Shown here piece by piece: positions 41,947-51,238 of a DNA stretch of 64,000 nt. The stretch's first letter is position 1. The number at the start of each line of letters is the position of its first letter. This stretch comes from SD8 sp035528475. Its GTDB lineage: Archaea; Halobacteriota; Methanomicrobia; Methanomicrobiales; Methanospirillaceae. Position numbers and translations under genes: made by a program. The stretch lies in NCBI GenBank assembly GCA_035528475.1, contig DATKYO010000046.1, positions 1 to 64,000 on the forward strand, written 5' to 3'. Under the pieces are notes generated by a model. It had not been told where the DNA came from and made no database searches. It was given only the letters and a program-made list of their open reading frames with translations.

Positions 41947-42834
41947 ATGGAATTAGCCCGGAAATTACCCTTGATCAGCATGCCAGCTTTGCTGGTCCTG
42001 GTTGAATTGGGAGCGCTTCTTCTCTCACTCCCGATGAAGGACGCGGGGATTTCTGCATTTGAGGACCCGTCTTCAGTGGCGAATCCACTGATATTCATAG
42101 CAATGCTTCTTATCTTTACTGCATTTCTCCTTCTTTTAATAAAATACAAATTAAAAAAACTCATTACCATCATTATCGGCGCTTCCATCTTCTTCACATT
42201 TCTCTATACTTTTAATGCCATCGCCCTGTATTTCCTCTCCGAACCAATACAAACTATGGGCATTACTCTCCTCCTGTCGGTGGCTGCGACTGCAGTCCTC
42301 TATTTCTATCCCGAATGGTATGTCATTGATACCCTTGGAGTGCTCATTGCGGCAGGTGCGGCCTCAATTTTTGGTATTTCTCTTGAATTACTCCCTGTCA
42401 TTATACTTCTTGTAATACTGGCGATATATGACGCGATATCGGTCTATAAAACCCGGCACATGATCACTCTTGCAGAAGGTGTCGTTGATCTCAAAACGCC
42501 CATTCTTTTCGTAATTCCCAAGCGAAGGGATTATAGTTACAGGAGGGAAGGTGTGGGAAATATTGGAGAAGGAGAACGGGCAGCCTATATTATCGGAATG
42601 GGCGATCTCATCATGCCTTCAATCCTGGTCGTATCTGCGAATATGTTCCTTGGAGGACAGTTTTTCGGGTTTATCAACCTTCCCTCGCTGGGGGCAATTG
42701 TAGGATCCGTTATCGGACTCGTATTCCTCCTTTCCTATGTACAGAAAGGAAAGGCACAGGCGGGTCTCCCCCCGATAAATGGTGGCGTCATCGTAGGATT
42801 TCTACTGGGTTATGGACTCAGTCTCCTCATCTGA
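41947..42834 (+). CDS. Presenilin-like (A22) intramembrane aspartyl protease
   Basis: The 295-residue, nine-helix protein belongs to the archaeal presenilin/signal-peptide-peptidase homologues that cut transmembrane helices. The two catalytic motifs are present: YD (Y161-D162, in LAIYDAISVY) and GxGD (GMGD, D220, in IIGMGDLIMP). The usual PAL motif in the ninth helix is here LPPINGG, so one proline is kept but the alanine-leucine is changed. The 3' end overlaps the convergent Nog1-like gene by 33 bases. Confidence 0.9.
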   Translation: MELARKLPLISMPALLVLVELGALLLSLPMKDAGISAFEDPSSVANPLIFIAMLLIFTAFLLLLIKYKLKKLITIIIGASIFFTFLYTFNAIALYFLSEPIQTMGITLLLSVAATAVLYFYPEWYVIDTLGVLIAAGAASIFGISLELLPVIILLVILAIYDAISVYKTRHMITLAEGVVDLKTPILFVIPKRRDYSYRREGVGNIGEGERAAYIIGMGDLIMPSILVVSANMFLGGQFFGFINLPSLGAIVGSVIGLVFLLSYVQKGKAQAGLPPINGGVIVGFLLGYGLSLLI

Positions 42835-43764
42835 ACACTTTTTTTCCTGATATGCCATCAGCGTGTCGACCACTTCACTGATACCTTCTCCTGTTTCTGT
42901 GGACATATTGAGATAGCCGTCAAAATACACCAGATCCGATTTATTAGCCACCGGAAGCACCGGGACATCCACCATTGACTCTATTTCATGGAGCAGCCTC
43001 ACCTGTTCTTCTATCTGGTACCCGCAATGCTCGCTGGCATCAAGAACACAAAGGATAGCATCTGCCAGGTTTACAATAGCGGTCAGTGCCTGCCTTTCGA
43101 TAACATTCCTATCCTCGGCCGGCCTGTCCAGGATGCCCGGAGTATCGATGAACTGCATGCGTTCCCTGCCAGTCATTCGGTGACCTACGATAATTCCTTT
43201 GGTGGTAAAGGGATATGACGCAACCTCGGGTGTGGCTGAAGAGACCAATCTTATGAAAGATGACTTGCCCACATTGGGGTAGCCAGCGATCACTACCGTG
43301 AACTCATCATCGACAGTGGGAAGTTTGCGCAGCACATTCCGGATATCATTTAAGAATCTCAGATCCTTATCTATCTGGTTCACCACAGATGCAAGGCGGG
43401 CAACTGCTCTTTTGCGGATTATTTGAGGATCTTCGGATTTTCGTGTCTGGTATGCCAGTCCGGGACCGTGTGTCCTGGCCCAGCGGGCTGCCCATCCAAC
43501 ACCGCCCAGGGCCTTTTTTACCCTGTCCATTCCCCATAAAATGTCAACAATATCGTAATAAAACGGGGAAAGGGTATCAAATTCAGGAAAAGACTGCATA
43601 ATACGGACCAGGCGGTCATGGATTGCCTGGCTTACAGTCCTGACAAATTCTTCATTTGCCCGATCCTTATTTTTCTTCTGTCTCATCTTTGATGCCGCAC
43701 GTCGGAAACTTCTATCAAGAATTTCTTCCGCTGTGGGGACTGTGGGAATCTTCTCGAACTCCAC
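42802..43764 (-). CDS. Nog1-like GTPase
   Basis: This 320-residue archaeal GTPase combines an N-terminal helical NOG1 domain (about 1-155) with an OBG/NOG1 G domain. G1 is GYPNVGKSS, G3 is DTPGILDR, and G4 is NKSD. Eukaryotic Nog1 acts in large-subunit ribosome assembly; archaeal relatives are presumed similar. It lacks the long eukaryotic C-terminal extension, as usual. It is divergent from the CBS regulator gene. Confidence 0.88.
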   Translation of the reverse strand: MEFEKIPTVPTAEEILDRSFRRAASKMRQKKNKDRANEEFVRTVSQAIHDRLVRIMQSFPEFDTLSPFYYDIVDILWGMDRVKKALGGVGWAARWARTHGPGLAYQTRKSEDPQIIRKRAVARLASVVNQIDKDLRFLNDIRNVLRKLPTVDDEFTVVIAGYPNVGKSSFIRLVSSATPEVASYPFTTKGIIVGHRMTGRERMQFIDTPGILDRPAEDRNVIERQALTAIVNLADAILCVLDASEHCGYQIEEQVRLLHEIESMVDVPVLPVANKSDLVYFDGYLNMSTETGEGISEVVDTLMAYQEKKCSDEETESITQ

Positions 43765-43784
43765 TCGATTTCAACCTAATTTAT

Positions 43785-43800
43785 ATATGCCCATGCATAT
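43785..43800. promoter_or_regulatory. Inverted repeat over the CBS-regulator promoter
   Basis: ATATGC and GCATAT are perfect arms around CCAT. The left arm overlaps the TATA-like TTTATATAT (43780-43788) and the right arm ends 11 bases before the ATG at 43812. The position suits an autoregulatory operator for the HTH-CBS protein. Confidence 0.45.
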
Positions 43801-43811
43801 GATAAACCATT

Positions 43812-44702
43812 ATGGATTTATCCCTTATCCAGAAGGATATCCTTATCACGCTTATCACACTCTATCATCAATATTCGCATCCCATAAAGGGAGAGGAGAT
43901 TGCGGAGGTGATAAAGAGGAACCCCGGGACTGTCCGCAACCAGATGCAGGCCCTCAAGGCCATAGGACTGGTTGATGGAATACCGGGGCCAAAGGGCGGA
44001 TACAATCCAACCGCCAAGGCATATAATGAGCTTGATCTCAGTATTTCCGAAGGAGACTATGATGTGCCCATTTCCAGGGATGGAGATCCTCTAATAGGCG
44101 TAAACGTGGCAGAGATTGCATTTACAACTCTATGCAATCCTGATATATGCCATGCCAATGTCAAGGTTATCGGAACCCTGAAATCATTTGAGATCGGTGA
44201 TCGGATTACTATCGGACCAACCCCTGTGAACAAGCTTCTCATCAGGGGGGAAGTGTACGGGAAAGATGAAATCTCCCAGACACTCCTCATTTCAACCAAT
44301 GAAATGATATCTCTCCCGAAAAAGGCAATCAAGTATTACATGAGCAGCCCTCTTATTACTCTCGATAAACGGGATACCATTCAGGATGCCCTCTCACTTT
44401 TTAATTCCCATCACATTCACGGGGCCCCTGTGATGGATGGAGACACACTTGTAGGGATCATTACCATGAGTGATGTGGCCCGGGCCCTGGAGAAAGGAGA
44501 TCTTCGGGATCGAAAGATCTCATCGGTCATGACGGTCGATGTGGTAAAGGCACCATCCACAATCCAGCTTTTCGAAGTTATCGACAGATTCAAGGAGCGG
44601 GAAATAGGCAGGCTGGTCGTAATGGAGGGCGATCGCCCGGTTGGAATTCTTACCCAGTCAGATATTATCCGGGTCTTCCCCTCAATGGGATCAAATTTTT
44701 AA
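43812..44702 (+). CDS. HTH regulator with paired CBS domains
   Basis: The 296-residue protein starts with a winged helix (about 1-75: PIKGEEIAEVIKRNPGTVRNQMQALKAIGLVDGIPGPKGGY), continues with a beta-rich DUF293-like segment (about 85-170), and ends with two CBS domains (about 178-290: MSSPLITLDKRDTIQDALSLF and IGRLVVMEGDRPVGILTQSDIIRVF). CBS pairs usually bind adenosine nucleotides or SAM, so it probably links an energy or methyl signal to transcription. Targets are unknown. It is divergent from the Nog1 gene, and an inverted repeat overlaps its promoter. Confidence 0.88.
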   Translation: MDLSLIQKDILITLITLYHQYSHPIKGEEIAEVIKRNPGTVRNQMQALKAIGLVDGIPGPKGGYNPTAKAYNELDLSISEGDYDVPISRDGDPLIGVNVAEIAFTTLCNPDICHANVKVIGTLKSFEIGDRITIGPTPVNKLLIRGEVYGKDEISQTLLISTNEMISLPKKAIKYYMSSPLITLDKRDTIQDALSLFNSHHIHGAPVMDGDTLVGIITMSDVARALEKGDLRDRKISSVMTVDVVKAPSTIQLFEVIDRFKEREIGRLVVMEGDRPVGILTQSDIIRVFPSMGSNF

Positions 44703-44732
44703 ATAATTATATCAGGAGATAGTGGAAACAAG

Positions 44733-44780
44733 GGAATGGAACCCAAGCGAATGGAACCCAGGGGAATGGAATGGGGATTG
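44733..44780 (+). repeat. Tandem GGAATGGAACCCA repeat before the histone gene
   Basis: Three copies of a unit close to GAATGGAACCCAAGC, followed by GAATGGAATGGGG, lie in the 118 bases between the CBS gene and the histone ATG. The stretch is in frame with the histone gene and, if read from a GTG at 44722, encodes repeated EWNP units. Confidence 0.6.
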
Positions 44781-44820
44781 GAAAATTCCCGGGAACCATT
44801 TCCATACCAGAGGAGATATT

Positions 44821-45030
44821 ATGACAGAAATTCCGATTGCTCCCGTGGAACGGATCATCAGAAAAGCCGGGGCGGAACGCATTAGTTCCGATGCAGGGAA
44901 GGAACTTGTCCTTCTCCTGGAAGAATATGCAGACAAATTGGCCAGGGAAGCAGTGAAGCTGGCTTCGTATTCCGGACGCAGTACTGTGCGTGGACGAGAT
45001 ATAAGGATGGCGGGGGAAATTCTCAAATAA
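44821..45030 (+). CDS. Archaeal histone
   Basis: This 69-residue protein has the full histone fold: LPIAP-like start EIPIAPVERIIRKAGAERISS, helix 2 AGKELVLLLEEYADKLAREAVKLA, and RSTVRGRDIRMAGEILK. It dimerises and wraps DNA. The ATG at 44821 is chosen because AGGAGAT lies three bases upstream and the product matches family length. The frame is open upstream to a GTG at 44722, which also has an AGGAGAT nearby but too close. Reading from there would add a 33-residue Trp-rich arm. Confidence 0.93.
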   Translation: MTEIPIAPVERIIRKAGAERISSDAGKELVLLLEEYADKLAREAVKLASYSGRSTVRGRDIRMAGEILK

Positions 45031-45109
45031 TTGCTCATTATTCCACAAGAAGCGCCAATCCCAGTTTTTTTGAACATGTTTAAATATTAAAAGCTCAACA
45101 TTTCTTTTC

Positions 45110-45361
45110 ATGTCCAGAGTAATGGCCCGCACCCTCTCTAGGAAAAAGATAGTGACGAATGAGGGGAAGATGATAGGCACCCTGAAAAATATCGTTGTGG
45201 ATTTTGATACAGGCCAGGTGGTGGACCTGATTGTATACCCGGATCCATCGTTTGACACTTCAGGCTATCGCGTGGAAGGTGACCGGCTGTTCATTAATTT
45301 CGAGGCGGTCAAGGATATCAAGGACTATATTGTCGTGGACCGCTATCTCTCCCGGAAATAG
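45110..45361 (+). CDS. PRC-barrel domain protein
   Basis: This 83-residue single-domain protein has the PRC-barrel pattern LSRKKIVTNEGKMIGTLKNIVVDFDTGQVVDLIVYPD, with the V-G-x-L-x-D/N turn. Free-standing archaeal PRC-barrel proteins are common and one group helps cell division by binding FtsZ-associated partners. The specific role here is not shown. Its stop overlaps the 3' end of the convergent phosphatase gene. Confidence 0.82.
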   Translation: MSRVMARTLSRKKIVTNEGKMIGTLKNIVVDFDTGQVVDLIVYPDPSFDTSGYRVEGDRLFINFEAVKDIKDYIVVDRYLSRK

Positions 45362-46062
45362 GACGAGTATCTCTGGATAGCCTCCACAAATCCATCTCCA
45401 TACGATTTTTCTGATACCCAGTCGGCTGCACTGGCTGCATCCGGATGGGCATTTTTTACCGCGATACCAATTCCGGCAGCTTTTAAGAGTTCGATATCGT
45501 TCTGAGCGTCCCCTATGGCCATGAAAGACGATTGCCCAATGTCCATCTCCCTTGCCAGCAATGAAAATGCAGTTCCCTTGCTCACACCCGGGGACTGAAG
45601 GTGTATGGCAAACCCGGTATCCAGCACGTTGACATCATATGGTTTTACTACCTCCCGGACTTCTGAGACCCGGACAGTCTTGGCAAAGGCCAGGTCGGCA
45701 AGGCGATAGTCGGGGCTGTAAAGTTCCAGTTCCACGCCCTTCTTCCGGAAATGCCGGATAAGTGCATCAAGCGCCTCTTTACATACCGATTGGTCCCCTA
45801 TGACCGTCAGTTCTCCGCCATATATTATACGAAAGACACCTCCGTTCTCTGCGATAAATGACCCGGATGTACCAATCATGCGGGATAATGCGTCCATAAA
45901 ACATGCGGTGTTTCCGCTGGCGAGCACAACCTCAATTCCGCTGTCTAACAGCTGGCGGATAGCCTGGATAGCTCCGGTATGGATCCTCCGGTACTGGTCG
46001 GTTATTGTCCCATCCACATCAGTTATCACTGCCTGGAGTCCGGTATTGTTTTCTGGTGACAT
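45343..46062 (-). CDS. Phosphoglycolate phosphatase, archaeal HAD type
   Basis: This 239-residue HAD phosphatase of the Cof-like group has the nucleophile motif ITDVDGTITD (about 13-22), VLASGNT (motif II), KGTAFSLLA, and GDAQNDIELLKAAGIGIAVKNA (motif IV). Archaeal phosphoglycolate phosphatases have this length and C2 cap. Sucrose- or mannosyl-phosphate phosphatases are alternatives. It would remove 2-phosphoglycolate. Its stop overlaps the PRC-barrel gene by 19 bases. Confidence 0.85.
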   Translation of the reverse strand: MSPENNTGLQAVITDVDGTITDQYRRIHTGAIQAIRQLLDSGIEVVLASGNTACFMDALSRMIGTSGSFIAENGGVFRIIYGGELTVIGDQSVCKEALDALIRHFRKKGVELELYSPDYRLADLAFAKTVRVSEVREVVKPYDVNVLDTGFAIHLQSPGVSKGTAFSLLAREMDIGQSSFMAIGDAQNDIELLKAAGIGIAVKNAHPDAASAADWVSEKSYGDGFVEAIQRYSSYFRER

Positions 46063-46255
46063 AAAGGCCCTCGGTAAAATTAGGAATAATCAACTTATTC
46101 TTTATGCTTGGTGACATTATGTGTTGTTACTGCTCATACTTCGTCCGTGGGCTTGACTCACTATTGTGGGTTCCAATGCCTTGAGAAAAAAAGGATAGCC
46201 CTCTCGTGAGGTAAATGGGGATACTCACAATAGAATTGGAAAAAAATATTGTTGG

Positions 46256-47227
46256 TCAGCAGGTTTTGATTCCCGCTTCTTCCACCATGAACGTAGCCTC
46301 GCCTTCGGGAAGGTTGGGGCTGTCCACCAGGCGTGCAATACGTTTTCCACCCTTGCTCTTCCGCAGATATATCCTGAATGTCGCAGTGTGCCCGACAATA
46401 TTTCCGCCAATCGGTTTGGTAGGATCACCGAAGAATACGGCAGGATTGGACATGACCTGGTTGGTGACCAGACCTACTGCATTACTCTGATCGACGAGCT
46501 TGAAGAGTTCGTGGAGGTGGCGGTTCAGTTTCTGCTGGCGGACGGCAAGTGTACCCCGGCCGGCGTATTCGGCCCTGAAATGGGAGGTAAGCGAATCGAT
46601 GATGAAGAGGCGAACCGGTTTACCGGAATTTTTCAATTCTTCTGCCCGTTCTTTTGCGCTCTCCACAAGGAGCATCTGGTGGTCCGATGTATGTGCCCGG
46701 GCCACATGGATATTTTCCAGGAAGTCCTCTGGGTCTGCATCGATTCCGAGACCAATTACCATCTGTTCAATACGTTCCGGCCTGAAGGTGTTCTCGGTGT
46801 CTATGTAGATCGTGCTTCCGTTCAGGCCACCCATATCCTCTTCCAGTTGCACGTTCACCGCCATCTGATGAACAATCTGGCTCTTTCCGGACCCAAATTC
46901 ACCATACAGTTCGGTGATGGCCTGCGTCTCCATCCCGCCCCCGAGGAGATCATCGAGTTCAGGGACAAGGGTTTTCAGCTTCCGTATCTCTTTTCTCTGC
47001 TCAAATACGTCTTTTCCCGTTCTGAAGCCACCAATGTCTGCCATTTCCCGTGCCGCACTGATCATCTTTTTTGCTGTTGATTCTCCAATCTCTGCGCTTT
47101 CGGCCAGGTCGGCGGGGGAAGCGGTCGCAACATTCTCAACTGAGAGAAAGCCCGCTTCCCGGAGTTTTTCAGCGGTGGTGGGTCCCACGCCAGGTAAGTC
47201 TTCTAATTCAAGGGGTCCTGTGGTCAT
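46256..47227 (-). CDS. radA: DNA repair and recombination protein RadA
   Basis: RadA is the archaeal Rad51/RecA recombinase that forms filaments on single-stranded DNA and drives strand exchange. The 323-residue protein starts with a helix-hairpin-helix domain (LPGVGPTTAEKLREAGF), has Walker A GEFGSGKSQ and Walker B LFIIDSLTSHFRAEY, and the downstream loop region ends GEATFMVEEAGI. It is complete. It lies just downstream of the RPA-like gene on the same strand, a common functional pairing. Confidence 0.97.
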   Translation of the reverse strand: MTTGPLELEDLPGVGPTTAEKLREAGFLSVENVATASPADLAESAEIGESTAKKMISAAREMADIGGFRTGKDVFEQRKEIRKLKTLVPELDDLLGGGMETQAITELYGEFGSGKSQIVHQMAVNVQLEEDMGGLNGSTIYIDTENTFRPERIEQMVIGLGIDADPEDFLENIHVARAHTSDHQMLLVESAKERAEELKNSGKPVRLFIIDSLTSHFRAEYAGRGTLAVRQQKLNRHLHELFKLVDQSNAVGLVTNQVMSNPAVFFGDPTKPIGGNIVGHTATFRIYLRKSKGGKRIARLVDSPNLPEGEATFMVEEAGIKTC

Positions 47228-47266
47228 ATTTATGTACCTCTGTTAGAAAGAGCGTATTCTACAATA

Positions 47267-48595
47267 TCATATATGTTCCCGGCCATGCACTGTGAAAGTA
47301 TTGGTATGACCAGCTTCTGCAAGCAATGTGTCGATCCGTTTCTTAATCTCACCGGGCATTACACGTACCGGCTCCGCATGAGAAGGAGTCAGCCTCTGTC
47401 CACAGAGAATTCCCCGGATGCAGAATTCATAGCCGTGAGGGAAATTCCCGTTGACCAGAAATTTCTTATTCCCGTCGTCGATAAACGTGCCCTGACTGGT
47501 GGAAATGATAGTGCCACACATCTCGATCTCCTCACTGCATTCTTCCGGGATTACCCGGACAAACCCCCTGCTCCCTAAATGGAGCTCAAGGTCATCATAT
47601 TTTCCAACCCTGGATTGTCCAAGGTATACCGCGATCCTCTCACCGGGAAGGATGGGCAGAAGGGCCCTGTCACCCCACACCACTACCCGTATCTTTTTTT
47701 CTCCGTCGGTGAGGAAGAGGTTTCGGACATGGGAGATACGTCCGTCCCTTGCGGTGAATTGCCTTGCCGGCTGGATTGATTCAACCGTCCCTGTCACGGA
47801 ATACGTCCCCTGATCGCCCACTTCATCCAGTGTGCTGCAGCGGAATTCTATGGGCCGGTCGCTGATTTCGACAGTACTTTTGTCATCAATCACAAATTCC
47901 CGATCTTTTTGGCGAATTTTTTCCAGCGCATTGGTGATACGGAGAGGTGTACCTTCGGGAAGGTCGCTTATAAGATCAGGCTCCCAGCAGACAAGCCGGC
48001 AGAGATTTTCTTCAATTCCCACCACGCCCTCGCAGAGATCCACGGTGGTTCCATCCCGTTTTGATACGGCTCTCGGCTCTTCCCTGGCTATAAGGCAGAC
48101 CTCTATCTCTTTTCGCTGTGGAGGTGAGAGATAGGGCTCGACCGTGTCCTTGCACTGGATTTCACACATTGCCTTCCTGATTGCCAATACGGTAATATCG
48201 GTTGCGGATCGACTGGTTCGGCGGCCAATAACCTCAAGCACGTCTCCGATATCTATCTCTCCTGCAGCCATGGCTTTTTCGTCCCAGAGCACTGCCTTGG
48301 TCTGCCCCGTCTCATCACCAAGGATTATATTGGTTACCAGGCCATTCTCCCCGTCGGGCCTTAAAAATTCCTTTATTTCCGATTTTGAGATTACTTTTCC
48401 AAAAAAGGAGAACAGGCTTGATTTCGCGTCCAGACCGCTGATCTTTACATGGTGGCGGCCGCAATCTTCCACCACAAGCATTGAGGCGGTAGTCTCATCG
48501 ACCATGTCCCCGCATTCGTGCATTTTTTTTTCTACGCGGCTATCAAACTCTTCACGGCTGAAAAGGTCATCAACCAGTGCGTAGTGAAACTGCAC
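47267..48595 (-). CDS. rpa: Replication protein A-like single-stranded DNA-binding protein
   Basis: This 442-residue protein contains three consecutive OB-fold domains (about residues 60-160, 165-270 and 275-370). The conserved pattern is visible in GKVISKSEIKEFLRPDGENGLVTNIILGDETGQTKAVLWD and in TGTVESIQPARQFTARDGRISHVRNLFLTDGEKKIRVVVWG. There is no zinc finger, unlike some euryarchaeal RPA41 forms. It protects single-stranded DNA in replication and recombination and is upstream of radA by 40 bases, which suggests joint function. Confidence 0.85.
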   Translation of the reverse strand: MQFHYALVDDLFSREEFDSRVEKKMHECGDMVDETTASMLVVEDCGRHHVKISGLDAKSSLFSFFGKVISKSEIKEFLRPDGENGLVTNIILGDETGQTKAVLWDEKAMAAGEIDIGDVLEVIGRRTSRSATDITVLAIRKAMCEIQCKDTVEPYLSPPQRKEIEVCLIAREEPRAVSKRDGTTVDLCEGVVGIEENLCRLVCWEPDLISDLPEGTPLRITNALEKIRQKDREFVIDDKSTVEISDRPIEFRCSTLDEVGDQGTYSVTGTVESIQPARQFTARDGRISHVRNLFLTDGEKKIRVVVWGDRALLPILPGERIAVYLGQSRVGKYDDLELHLGSRGFVRVIPEECSEEIEMCGTIISTSQGTFIDDGNKKFLVNGNFPHGYEFCIRGILCGQRLTPSHAEPVRVMPGEIKKRIDTLLAEAGHTNTFTVHGREHI

Positions 48596-48610
48596 GTCTC
48601 TTTCTCCTGA

Positions 48611-49903
48611 TTACTGTTGCCATGGGGGGACGACCATCGGGGCCGTCAAATCCCCAAGTGTCTCTGCCCTGCGCATGAGTGCCGCCCGGCCATTGTTCAC
48701 CAGCACTTCCGCACACCTGGGCCGGCCGTTATACTGGGAGGACATTGCAAATCCGTATGCCCCCGTATCCAGGACGGCGATGATATCTCCGGAAGCGACA
48801 TGGGGAAGGTTCCTGTCGGATGCCAGGATATCACCGGTTTCACAGATAGGCCCGGCTATGGTATAGATATCCGCTGGAGGCTCATCGGCTTTGTTTGCCA
48901 CGATGACCTCATGATAGGAATCATACATTGCCGGCCTGACCAGGAGGTTGAAGCCTGCATCCACATTTGCGAATTTTTTATGTGCAGCTTTTATGGAATT
49001 GACTTTTGTCAGGAGAACTGTCGAATCGGCCAGAAGTGATCTGCCTGGCTCCACCCACAGTTCAGGAGAGATTCCTGCCTTTTCTATTCCTTCCACGATG
49101 ATGGGAACCACAGAAGCTGCATAGTCCTCAGGGCTGGGGACAGGGTCGCTGTCATGGTGGTAAGGAATGCCCAGACCTCCGCCTATATCAATGAATTTGA
49201 GTTTCACACCCATAGAGGTGAGATCCATCGTAATCCTCATCATCACATCAGCTGCACGGGCGAATGGCTCAACCTCAAGTATCTGTGAACCTATATGGCA
49301 GTGAATGCCCGCCGGTTCTATGTTTTTGCAGTCAAGTGCCTCCTGGTACGCAGAAGGAATGAGGTGATGTGCGATCCCGAACTTGCTTGTGGCCAGTCCG
49401 GTGGCAATCTTTGGATGAGTGGGGACTTCAAGGGCAGGATTCACTCTGAATGCAATATCGGCGGTCTTGCCTGATTCTCCCGCAATCTCGTCAAGCTGAT
49501 GAAGCTCGTCCAGGGAGTCCACGGAAACAGGGACGCCCGATCTTACTGCGAGGTCCAGATCCTCCCGGCTCTTGGAACTCCCGTTGAATAAAAGTCGTTC
49601 CGGTTTCATTCCTGCCTGTTTTGCCAGAAGAAGTTCGCCGGAAGAGAATACATCCGCACCTGCACCCTGGGCGGCAAGTGTCCGCATAATGGCAAGGTTC
49701 CCGTTGGCCTTGGCGGCATAGAGGATCATCACCTTTGGGTAGCGCTTCTCCAGCGCTTCCCGGTATCTTCGGTACCGATCTACTATCCTTGTTTCATCAG
49801 TCACGTAAAGGGGTGTGCCCCATCTGGCGGCCAGTTCCATACAATCGATTCCGCCAATATAAAGGTGGTTGTTCCTGACAGAGAGATGCGGAGGGAGATT
49901 CAT
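48611..49903 (-). CDS. lysA: Diaminopimelate decarboxylase
   Basis: LysA makes lysine from meso-diaminopimelate with PLP. The 430-residue alanine racemase-fold enzyme has the Schiff-base lysine in ILYAAKANGNLAIMR (about 56-70), the glycine-rich FIDIGGGLGIPY, and CETGDILA near the C terminus, where the active-site cysteine acts across the dimer. The start overlaps the dapL stop by four bases. Confidence 0.96.
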   Translation of the reverse strand: MNLPPHLSVRNNHLYIGGIDCMELAARWGTPLYVTDETRIVDRYRRYREALEKRYPKVMILYAAKANGNLAIMRTLAAQGAGADVFSSGELLLAKQAGMKPERLLFNGSSKSREDLDLAVRSGVPVSVDSLDELHQLDEIAGESGKTADIAFRVNPALEVPTHPKIATGLATSKFGIAHHLIPSAYQEALDCKNIEPAGIHCHIGSQILEVEPFARAADVMMRITMDLTSMGVKLKFIDIGGGLGIPYHHDSDPVPSPEDYAASVVPIIVEGIEKAGISPELWVEPGRSLLADSTVLLTKVNSIKAAHKKFANVDAGFNLLVRPAMYDSYHEVIVANKADEPPADIYTIAGPICETGDILASDRNLPHVASGDIIAVLDTGAYGFAMSSQYNGRPRCAEVLVNNGRAALMRRAETLGDLTAPMVVPPWQQ

Positions 49904-51048
49904 TCGACCATCACCGTCATCCGGTCAATCGCTTCACTTATTCGTTCTGTGGAACGAGTAAGCGCAAACCTCACGTAGCCGTCTCCGGCTGATCCAAATC
50001 CAATGCCCGGTGTGACAACGATTCCTGCTTCATTCAGCATCCTGGTTGCGAATTTCATACAGTCATCAACCGCCATCCAGACATAGAAAGTTGCACTGGG
50101 GGCATTTACCTTAAAACCAAGGTTCGCCAGTCCTTTCACCAGCAGGTCCCTGCGTTCCTGATAGATCCCGCAGGCTTCCCTGATACAGTCCTGTGGGCCG
50201 GAAAGGGCCGTGATTGCTGCGTGCTGAACTGCATTAAAAACCCCCGAATCCACATTCGTCTTGACCCGGCCCAGACCGGCAATGACATCTGCGTTTCCGC
50301 AGGCCATGCCTATTCGCCATCCGGTCATGTTATAGGTCTTTGAGAGGGAGTGCATCTCGATGCCAACATCCATGGCCCCATCCGTGGAGAGGAACGAAGG
50401 TGCACTATATCCGTCAAACGAAATCTCTGAGTAGGCATTGTCGTGCACCACCACGATACTGTTATTCCGGGCGAATTCTACCACTTCATCAAAAAATCCG
50501 TCCCTGACGATAGCCGATGTGGGATTGTTCGGGTAATTGAGAAACATCAGCCGCGCTGATTTTGCAACCCCTGCAGGTATGTCATCAAGTACCGGTATGA
50601 ACCCGTGTTCTTCTGAAAGGGGCATCTCATAGACTCTTCCCTCTGCAAAGAGCGTTGAGGTATTGTAAACCGGGTAGCCGGGACTTGGCACCAGTACATA
50701 ATCACCGGGATTTACAAAAGCTTCGGGAATGTGAGCCACGCCATCTTTTGAACCCATAAGCGCGACGACTTCATTTGCCGGGTTTAACGAGACTCCAAAA
50801 CGGTTCCGGTACCAATCCGCCACAGACTCCCTGTACTCCGGCATCCCGGCATATGAGGGGTAATGGTGGTTTTCGGGGTCCCGGGCGGCCGTGCAAAGTG
50901 CATCGACGATATGTGGCGGTGTAGGGAGGTCGGGGTCCCCTACACCAAAATCGATGACATCCACACCCTCGCGGATTTTTTGGGCCTTCATCTCATCTAT
51001 CCGGGCAAAAAGATAGGGAGGCAGCTGTCCCATTCGTTCTGCGTACAT
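49900..51048 (-). CDS. dapL: LL-diaminopimelate aminotransferase
   Basis: DapL turns tetrahydrodipicolinate directly into LL-diaminopimelate, the short variant of the lysine pathway used by many methanogens. The 382-residue fold type I enzyme begins AERMGQLPPYLFARIDEMKAQKIREGVDVIDFGVGDPDLPTP and carries the Schiff-base lysine in MHSLSKTYNMTGWRIG. Overlap with lysA confirms the lysine role over aspartate aminotransferase. Confidence 0.93.
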   Translation of the reverse strand: MYAERMGQLPPYLFARIDEMKAQKIREGVDVIDFGVGDPDLPTPPHIVDALCTAARDPENHHYPSYAGMPEYRESVADWYRNRFGVSLNPANEVVALMGSKDGVAHIPEAFVNPGDYVLVPSPGYPVYNTSTLFAEGRVYEMPLSEEHGFIPVLDDIPAGVAKSARLMFLNYPNNPTSAIVRDGFFDEVVEFARNNSIVVVHDNAYSEISFDGYSAPSFLSTDGAMDVGIEMHSLSKTYNMTGWRIGMACGNADVIAGLGRVKTNVDSGVFNAVQHAAITALSGPQDCIREACGIYQERRDLLVKGLANLGFKVNAPSATFYVWMAVDDCMKFATRMLNEAGIVVTPGIGFGSAGDGYVRFALTRSTERISEAIDRMTVMVE

Positions 51049-51238
51049 GCGGGGATCTATAGGGTGGGGAATACATTAAGACCACCGCCGGCGAAAATCC
51101 GAATGAGTGAGATAAGGGCCATTTGCCCGTTTCTTTCACGGGGGAATCACAAGGCTTATATGGCGCGATTCTTCATTTTTTGATAGTGCCAGGGTAAGGG
51201 GTGTGCATCGGCCTGGTAATTGAATGAAGGTGAAGACG

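Noticed and set aside
46388..47080. Plus-strand open frame of 230 residues opposite radA
   Set aside because: It is antisense to the conserved RadA core and shows no domain.
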